The translations under genes and the position numbers were made by a program. A stretch of DNA of 64,000 nt from Burkholderia sp. WSM2232 (GTDB taxonomy: Bacteria; Pseudomonadota; Gammaproteobacteria; Burkholderiales; Burkholderiaceae), in NCBI RefSeq assembly GCF_000472545.1, contig NZ_AWZV01000004.1:186001-250000 (forward strand), written 5' to 3'. The notes beneath the pieces are model-generated. The model was not told the origin of the DNA and made no database searches. It saw only the letters and a list, made by a program, of their open reading frames with translations. Positions 58,370 through 64,000 of this stretch are shown one piece after another; within the stretch, counting starts at the first letter, position 1; the number at the start of each line of letters is the position of its first letter.

Positions 58370-59458
58370 ATGAGTATCGATCGGGCATTGGTCGACGCTG
58401 CGCTCGCAGCCGTCACTGACCCCAACACCGGCCGGCCGTATGCGGCTGCCAGAAACGTGAAGAACGTGGTCGTGCAGGGTGACACGGTCAGCGTCGCAGT
58501 GGTAGTCGGCTATCCGGCCATGCGTCAGTTCGACGCGATCCGCAAACAGTTCGACGACGCGCTGCGCGCCGTGCCGGGCGTGGCCCAGACCAGCGTGCAG
58601 GTGTCGCAGGAAATCGCCGCGCATACGGTGCAGCGCGGCGTGAAACTTTTGCCGAACGTTAAAAACATCGTCGCGGTGGCGTCGGGCAAGGGCGGCGTCG
58701 GCAAGAGCACGACCGCCGTCAATCTTGCGCTCGCGCTGGCGAGCGAGGGCGCGTCGGTCGGCATACTCGACGCGGACATCTACGGCCCGTCGCTGCCCTT
58801 GATGCTTGGCATCGAGGGGCGCCCGGAGTCGCCGGACGAAAAGACCATGAACCCGATGACGGGTCACGGCCTGCAGGCCAACTCCATCGGCTTTCTGATC
58901 GAGCAGGACAACCCGATGGTGTGGCGCGGCCCAATGGCCACGTCGGCGCTCGAACAATTGCTGCGGCAGACCAACTGGCGCGATCTCGACTACCTGATTG
59001 TCGATATGCCGCCGGGCACCGGCGACATCCAGTTGACGCTCTCCCAGCGGGTGCCGGTGACGGGCGCCGTGATCGTCACCACGCCGCAGGACATTGCCCT
59101 GCTGGACGCGCGCAAGGGCCTGAAAATGTTCGAGAAAGTGGGCATTCCGATTCTCGGCGTCGTCGAGAACATGGCCATGCATATCTGCTCGAACTGCGGG
59201 CACGAAGAACATATCTTCGGCGCGGGAGGCGGCGAGCGGATGGGCAAGGAGTACGGCGTCGACCTGCTCGGCAGCCTGCCGCTCGACATTGCGATCCGCG
59301 AGCAGGCCGATTCCGGCCGGCCGACGGTGGTGGCGGACCCGCAAGGGCGCATCGCGGAAACGTATCGCACGATTGCGCGCAAGGTGGCGGTGCATATCGC
59401 CGAGCGGGCGCGCGACATGAGCTCGAAGTTCCCCAACATCGTCGTGCAGAACACCTGA
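58370..59458 (+). CDS. apbC: Iron-sulfur cluster carrier protein ApbC (Mrp)
   Basis: This 362-residue ParA/MinD-type NTPase carries Fe-S clusters to targets. It has an N-terminal MIP18/DUF59-like domain, the Walker A ASGKGGVGKSTTAVN, IVDMPPGTGDIQLTLSQ and the cluster-binding pair Cys273-Cys276 (ICSNCGHEEHIFG). The ATG at 58370 has GGAG five bases upstream; GTG two codons earlier is less likely. In Burkholderiales this gene usually lies next to metG, as here. Confidence 0.95.
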   Translation: MSIDRALVDAALAAVTDPNTGRPYAAARNVKNVVVQGDTVSVAVVVGYPAMRQFDAIRKQFDDALRAVPGVAQTSVQVSQEIAAHTVQRGVKLLPNVKNIVAVASGKGGVGKSTTAVNLALALASEGASVGILDADIYGPSLPLMLGIEGRPESPDEKTMNPMTGHGLQANSIGFLIEQDNPMVWRGPMATSALEQLLRQTNWRDLDYLIVDMPPGTGDIQLTLSQRVPVTGAVIVTTPQDIALLDARKGLKMFEKVGIPILGVVENMAMHICSNCGHEEHIFGAGGGERMGKEYGVDLLGSLPLDIAIREQADSGRPTVVADPQGRIAETYRTIARKVAVHIAERARDMSSKFPNIVVQNT

Positions 59459-59619
59459 CAGGTCGTGCGAATCGGCTGGGCGGCGCACTGCGGCAGCCCG
59501 GCCGGGCGCGGCAGGCGGGCGCAAGCGTCTGTTTTCGCCATGTCTCGCGGTATCATGTCGACTTCACGGGTTCGGCTCGGCGGCCGCAGGGGCGGCTGCC
59601 AGGCCGGCAAGAGGATCGC

Positions 59620-60153
59620 ATGGGAAAACGAATCGACGGGCAGGCGGTGCATGCGTTCATCGTCCTGACTGCCAGCAGTGTGCTGTTGTGTGGCTGCACC
59701 GCCTTCCTGAGACCACAGGAAAAGCGCGCCGACGCGCAGTTGCTGCCCACCGTGGGCAATCAGGCGCGCGGCCTCGTGACGTTCATCGAGCGCTCTGACG
59801 GAGTGCAGGTCACCTACAATCTCGCGGGCTTGCCGCCCAATAGCGATCACGCGCTGCAAGTGCACGAGCGCGGCGACTGCAATGCCGCCGACGCCTCCAG
59901 CGCCGGCCAGGTGTTCTCGCCCGCAGCGGAGCGTCTGAAAACAGGTGCTCGTGTGGAAGGCGATCTCGGCAACATCCATGCGGACGCCAACGGCGTGGCA
60001 AGCGGCTTCATCGTGGCACCGGACGTTTCGCTCGACGGTATCCGTTCGGTCCTGCAGCGCGCGGTTCTGCTGCATCACGACGCCACCGACCCCTACGCGT
60101 ATCCGCAGCACGGCGCGGGTTTGGCGCTCGCTTGCGGCGTGATCCGGCAATGA
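59620..60153 (+). CDS. SodC-like (Cu/Zn superoxide dismutase fold) lipoprotein lacking most metal ligands
   Basis: This 177-residue lipoprotein (lipobox LCGC, Cys26) has the SodC frame: QVHERGDC, EGDLGNIHADANG, the electrostatic-loop region and HGAGLALACGVI. Compared with canonical SodC, FHxH reads LQVH, GGH reads GQV, the HxGP and HxGDL histidines are missing; one His in QVH, the Asp in GDL, one His in LLHHDAT and both disulfide cysteines remain. Classical dismutation is therefore doubtful. GAGG lies five bases before the ATG. Confidence 0.85.
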   Translation: MGKRIDGQAVHAFIVLTASSVLLCGCTAFLRPQEKRADAQLLPTVGNQARGLVTFIERSDGVQVTYNLAGLPPNSDHALQVHERGDCNAADASSAGQVFSPAAERLKTGARVEGDLGNIHADANGVASGFIVAPDVSLDGIRSVLQRAVLLHHDATDPYAYPQHGAGLALACGVIRQ

Positions 60154-60413
60154 TCCGGCGATGAGCGGGCAATGAGCGCAAGCGCCACGGGCTTTGCCGT
60201 CGAGCGGCCCGCTTAAGGCGGCGCTCGCGGCGCAGATCTGCGGCAGTATCTTCGCTATCGCGTAAAATAAGCGCCTTTCATGCGGCGCACCGTCATGTAC
60301 ACCTGAGCACGCGGGCTGGACCCAGGCGCCCCGGCGCACACCGCGCAGCGATCACCCAGTTACCTGTCGGTTATCCGTCACCCATCTGTTATTACGTCGA
60401 GCAGCGTTCACCT

Positions 60414-60983
60414 ATGACCATCAAATCCGACAAGTGGATCCGGCGCATGGCCGAGTCGCACAAAATGATCGAGCCGTTCGTGCCCGATCAGATTCGCGTC
60501 TCCGAAGACGGCCGGAAGATTGTCAGCTACGGCACTTCGAGCTACGGCTACGACATTCGCTGCGCCGACGAATTCAAGATCTTCACGAACATCAACTCGA
60601 CGATTGTCGACCCGAAAAACTTCGACGAAAAATCGTTCGTGGACTTCAAGGGCGACGTCTGCATCATTCCGCCCAATTCGTTCGCGCTTGCCCGTACGGT
60701 CGAGTATTTCCGCATTCCGCGCTCGGTGCTGACCGTGTGTCTCGGCAAGTCCACTTACGCGCGCTGCGGGATTATCGTGAACGTCACGCCGTTCGAGCCG
60801 GAATGGGAAGGCCACGTCACGCTCGAATTCTCGAATACGACACCTTTGCCTGCCAAAATCTACGCGAACGAAGGCGTCGCTCAAGTGCTCTTCTTTGAAA
60901 GCGACGAGATTTGTGAAACGTCGTACGCGGATCGCGGCGGCAAATATCAAGGTCAGCACGGCGTCACGTTGCCGAAGACGTGA
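60414..60983 (+). CDS. dcd: dCTP deaminase, Dcd
   Basis: This 189-residue enzyme makes dUTP from dCTP. The family is recognised by [23 protein letters not shown] and [13 protein letters not shown], which hold the catalytic Glu and substrate contacts, and by length (188-193). The ATG at 60414 ([13 protein letters not shown]) is the usual start. A terminator lies downstream, right before the decarboxylase. Confidence 0.97.
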   Translation: MTIKSDKWIRRMAESHKMIEPFVPDQIRVSEDGRKIVSYGTSSYGYDIRCADEFKIFTNINSTIVDPKNFDEKSFVDFKGDVCIIPPNSFALARTVEYFRIPRSVLTVCLGKSTYARCGIIVNVTPFEPEWEGHVTLEFSNTTPLPAKIYANEGVAQVLFFESDEICETSYADRGGKYQGQHGVTLPKT

Positions 60984-61018
60984 CGTCGGCAGCGCATTGA
61001 CCCACCAGCTATTCGGGT

Positions 61019-61057
61019 GACCGCTGCAATTTTCAGAATGCAGCGGTCGTTCTTTTT
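61019..61057 (+). terminator. Intrinsic terminator between dcd and the decarboxylase gene
   Basis: A perfect 10-bp stem GACCGCTGCA/TGCAGCGGTC with a ten-base loop is followed by GTTCTTTTTG. The T-run merges with the ribosome-binding site (GGAG at 61058) of the next gene, whose ATG is at 61070. Confidence 0.9.
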
Positions 61058-61069
61058 GGAGAATCGCCC

Positions 61070-63355
61070 ATGAAGTTCCGTTTTCCCGTCGTCATCATCG
61101 ACGAAGATTTCCGCTCCGAGAACATCTCGGGTTCCGGCATCCGGGCTTTGGCCGAAGCAATCGAGAAAGAAGGCGCGGAAGTGCTCGGGTTGACGAGCTA
61201 CGGCGATCTGACTTCGTTCGCGCAGCAGTCGAGCCGCGCGTCGTGCTTCATCCTGTCCATTGACGACGACGAACTCCTGCCCTACGTCGAAAACGTCGTG
61301 GTGGAAGGCGAAACGCCCGAGCTCGCGGCCGCGATCGTCGCGCTGCGCGCGTTCGTGACCGAAGTGCGCCGCCGCAACGCGGACATTCCTATTTTCCTGT
61401 ACGGCGAGACGCGCACCTCGCGCCACCTGCCGAACGATATTCTGCGCGAGCTGCACGGCTTCATCCACATGTTCGAGGACACACCGGAGTTCGTTGCGCG
61501 CCATATCATTCGCGAGACGAAGGTGTATCTCGACTCGCTCGCGCCGCCGTTCTTCAAGGAGCTCGTGAAGTACGCGGACGAAGGTTCGTACTCGTGGCAC
61601 TGCCCGGGCCATTCGGGCGGCGTTGCGTTTCTGAAGAGCCCGCTCGGGCAGATGTTCCACCAGTTCTTCGGCGAGAACATGTTGCGCGCCGACGTTTGCA
61701 ACGCAGTGGACGAACTCGGGCAACTGCTCGATCACACCGGGCCAGTGGCGGCTTCGGAGCGCAACGCCGCGCGCATTTTCAGCGCGGACCACGTGTTCTT
61801 CGTGACCAACGGCACTTCCACCTCGAACAAGATCGTCTGGCACGGCACGGTGGCGCCGGGCGACATCGTGCTGGTGGACCGCAACTGCCACAAGTCGATC
61901 CTGCACGCGATCACGATGACCGGCGCGATTCCCGTGTTCCTCACGCCCACACGCAACAACTTCGGGATTATCGGTCCGATTCCGCGCTCGGAGTTCGAGC
62001 CGGAAAACATCCGCAAGAAGATCGCGGCGAATCCGTTCGCACGCGAAGCGCTCGCGAACAACCCGAACCTCAAGCCGCGCATTCTGACCATCACGCAAAG
62101 CACCTACGACGGCGTGATCTACAACGTCGAAATGATCAAGGAGATGCTGGGCGAATGGCTCGACACGCTCCATTTCGACGAAGCGTGGCTGCCGCACGCG
62201 GAGTTTCACGAGTTCTATCAGGACATGCATGCGATCGGCGCGGGCCGCCCGCGCATCGGCGCGATGGTGTACGCGACGCACTCCACGCACAAGCTGCTGG
62301 CCGGCATCTCGCAGGCTTCGCAGATCGTCGTGCAGGATTCGAAGAACAGCCGCTTCGACAAGCATCGCTTCAATGAGGCGTACCTGATGCACACGTCGAC
62401 AAGCCCGCAATACGCGATCATCGCCTCGTGCGACGTGGCGGCGGCGATGATGGAAGCGCCCGGCGGCACCGCGCTCGTCGAAGAATCGATTGCGGAAGCG
62501 CTCGACTTCCGTCGCGCCATGGCGAAGGTCGACGCGGAATACGGCGACGACTGGTTCTTCAAGGTCTGGGGCCCGGAGCAGTTCGCCGAAGAAGGCATTG
62601 GCTCGCGTGAAGACTGGATGCTGCGCCCGGACGATTCGTGGCACGGCTTCGGTCCGCTCGCCGAGGGCTTCAACATGCTCGACCCGATCAAGGCGACCAT
62701 CGTCACGCCGGGTCTGGACATGAACGGCGATTTCGGCGAGTCGGGCATTCCGGCCGCGATCGTCACGAAGTATCTGGCCGAGCACGGCATCATCGTCGAG
62801 AAGACCGGGCTGTATTCGTTCTTCATCATGTTCACGATCGGCATCACGAAGGGCCGCTGGAACTCGATGGTGACCGAGCTCCAGCAGTTCAAGGACGACT
62901 ACGACAACAACCAGCCGCTGTGGCGCGTGCTGCCGGACTTCGTCGCGCTGCACCCCACGTATGAGCGCGTCGGATTGCGCGACCTGTGCCAGCAGATTCA
63001 CAGCGTGTACCGCGCGAACGATATTGCGCGCCTCACGACCGAGATGTACCTCTCGAGCATGGAACCGGCGATGAAGCCGTCGGACGCATTCGCAAAGCTC
63101 GCGCATCGCGAGATCGACCGCGTGCCCATTGACGAGCTGGAAGGCCGCGTCACGTCCATTCTGTTGACGCCGTATCCGCCGGGCATTCCGCTGCTGATTC
63201 CCGGCGAGCGTTTCAACAAGACCATCGTCAACTACCTGCGCTTTGCGCGCGAGTTCAACGAGCGCTTCCCGGGCTTCCACACGGACATCCACGGGCTCGT
63301 CGGCGAAATGATCAACGGCCGCATCGAGTATTTCGTCGATTGCGTGCGCGTCTGA
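61070..63355 (+). CDS. Orn/Lys/Arg decarboxylase, biodegradative type (AdiA-like)
   Basis: This 761-residue fold-type-I PLP decarboxylase has an N-terminal receiver-like wing domain (residues 1-130), a PLP core with SWHCPGHSGGVAF, LHFDEAWLPHAEF and the Schiff-base Lys408 in YATHSTHKLLAG, and a C-terminal domain (TSILLTPYPPGIPLLIPGE). Length fits AdiA (about 755) better than CadA or SpeF, but arginine, lysine or ornithine could be the substrate. An intrinsic terminator stands immediately before its ribosome-binding site. Confidence 0.92.
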   Translation: MKFRFPVVIIDEDFRSENISGSGIRALAEAIEKEGAEVLGLTSYGDLTSFAQQSSRASCFILSIDDDELLPYVENVVVEGETPELAAAIVALRAFVTEVRRRNADIPIFLYGETRTSRHLPNDILRELHGFIHMFEDTPEFVARHIIRETKVYLDSLAPPFFKELVKYADEGSYSWHCPGHSGGVAFLKSPLGQMFHQFFGENMLRADVCNAVDELGQLLDHTGPVAASERNAARIFSADHVFFVTNGTSTSNKIVWHGTVAPGDIVLVDRNCHKSILHAITMTGAIPVFLTPTRNNFGIIGPIPRSEFEPENIRKKIAANPFAREALANNPNLKPRILTITQSTYDGVIYNVEMIKEMLGEWLDTLHFDEAWLPHAEFHEFYQDMHAIGAGRPRIGAMVYATHSTHKLLAGISQASQIVVQDSKNSRFDKHRFNEAYLMHTSTSPQYAIIASCDVAAAMMEAPGGTALVEESIAEALDFRRAMAKVDAEYGDDWFFKVWGPEQFAEEGIGSREDWMLRPDDSWHGFGPLAEGFNMLDPIKATIVTPGLDMNGDFGESGIPAAIVTKYLAEHGIIVEKTGLYSFFIMFTIGITKGRWNSMVTELQQFKDDYDNNQPLWRVLPDFVALHPTYERVGLRDLCQQIHSVYRANDIARLTTEMYLSSMEPAMKPSDAFAKLAHREIDRVPIDELEGRVTSILLTPYPPGIPLLIPGERFNKTIVNYLRFAREFNERFPGFHTDIHGLVGEMINGRIEYFVDCVRV

Positions 63356-63357
63356 CA

Positions 63358-64000
63358 ATGCGGCTGACGAGGTTTCTTGTACTCGCGCTCACGTGCGTGC
63401 TCGGCACCGCGCCGCTTGCGGCGCGCGCCGAAGTCGCCGCTGCCGATCCGATCGACGCGGCGATGCGCACGTGTCTTGCGCGCAGCGATATGTCGTCGAC
63501 AGCGGGGCAGGTGCAGTGCATGGAGACGGCGCGCATCGGCTGGAAGACCGCGCTCGACAACGCATGGCAGCAGTTGCAGCCGGAGTTGCCGCCGGCGCGG
63601 CGCAAGCAGTGGCAGAAAAGTCAGGCAAGCTGGGAGGCTTTGCGCGACGCCGACAAACAACTGCTCGCGGCGGTCTTCGCCACCACGCGCGGCACGATGT
63701 ATGTGCTGGCCGAAGCCGACATGCAACTGCAGCCGGTGCGTGACCGTGCGCTCGTGCTGCGCGGCGCGGTGGCCGACGCACGCCCCGGCCAGCCGGCGCG
63801 CCCCAAGCGTCTGCGCGCCTGTACTGCCGACGCTCGCTGCGAACACGCCATGTTCGACATGAACCGCTACTACCGCCGTCTGCGGGCGAAGTTGCCGGTG
63901 CGCTCCCGTGCCACGCTGGTGCGCGCGCAGAAGGCGTGGACTGCGTATCTGAATGCGGCCACGCCGCTTGTCGACGAGCGCGGCCGCATCGATATCATCG
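63358..64000 (+). CDS. LprI-like (DUF1311) secreted protein, 3' end outside window
   Basis: The first 214 residues of a secreted protein are present. A signal peptide ends near residue 24 (LAARA|EVAAA). Two repeats of a Cys-containing helical pattern (AMRTCLARSDMSSTAGQVQC..., WQKSQASWEALRDADKQLL; then a second in RACTADARCEHAMFDMNR, VRAQKAWTAYLNAA) match the DUF1311/LprI lysozyme-inhibitor-like family, in two copies. It starts two bases after the decarboxylase stop, so cotranscription is likely. Confidence 0.85.
   Translation, partial: MRLTRFLVLALTCVLGTAPLAARAEVAAADPIDAAMRTCLARSDMSSTAGQVQCMETARIGWKTALDNAWQQLQPELPPARRKQWQKSQASWEALRDADKQLLAAVFATTRGTMYVLAEADMQLQPVRDRALVLRGAVADARPGQPARPKRLRACTADARCEHAMFDMNRYYRRLRAKLPVRSRATLVRAQKAWTAYLNAATPLVDERGRIDII

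Noticed and set aside
60953-63358. Minus-strand open frame of about 800 codons opposite the decarboxylase
   Set aside because: The decarboxylase carries intact PLP motifs; the antisense frame starts and ends at the same gene borders, as expected from codon bias.

Overview
The window is high-GC chromosomal DNA from a betaproteobacterium of the Burkholderiaceae, most like Paraburkholderia or Burkholderia. This rests on protein families and gene order: DUF2486 and DUF3460 proteins, the DUF934-containing cys operon under CysB, the zapA/6S RNA/EVE block, the scpA-panC-panD and tamA-tamB arrangements, and a PanD beginning [12 protein letters not shown]. Almost everything is core metabolism or cell-envelope biology. 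I see no tRNA or rRNA genes, no insertion sequence and no CRISPR array.

Layout. 1-527: 5' part of a Pcm-like methyltransferase. 825-7788: a LacI-family regulator with a perfect 20-bp operator, then a ribose-type sugar ABC transporter, a sugar-isomerase-like TIM barrel and a Gfo/Idh/MocA oxidoreductase; the substrate is unknown. 8166-16810: an orphan branched-chain-amino-acid-type binding protein, cysB, and the divergent assimilatory sulfate operon cysI-DUF934-cysH-cysD-cysN-cobA. 16807-18045: a small AT-richer islet with a fragment resembling type VI secretion accessory domains. 18046-23837: cbiX, lptG, lptF, then pepA, holC and a DUF2486 gene. 24006-29961: cytochrome c, ilvD with a divergent LysR gene, lgt, a SIMPL protein and an EVE protein. 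30062-31112: 6S RNA, zapA and a ZapB-like coiled-coil gene.

31344-43693 is a cobalamin locus. A cobalamin riboswitch precedes btuB-btuC-btuD-cobT-cobS-cobC. A convergent set cobU-cbiB-cobD-btuF and a divergent cobQ complete it. It encodes uptake, precorrinoid salvage and nucleotide-loop assembly, but no corrin-ring synthesis genes lie here. 43793-47889: a PaaI thioesterase, an orphan ParA followed by an 11-bp tandem array, then panD, panC, scpA and DUF3460. 48289-58015: tamA, tamB, metG and an OmpA-like lipoprotein. 58370-64000: apbC/mrp, a SodC-like lipoprotein that has lost most metal ligands, dcd, an Orn/Lys/Arg decarboxylase and the start of an LprI-like gene.

The observations I would follow first are the riboswitch with its long repeat-bearing insertion, the phased 11-bp array beside the lone ParA, the in-frame 9-bp minisatellite in cobQ, the ligand-poor SodC homologue, and two intrinsic terminators placed just upstream of adiA-like and metG genes.
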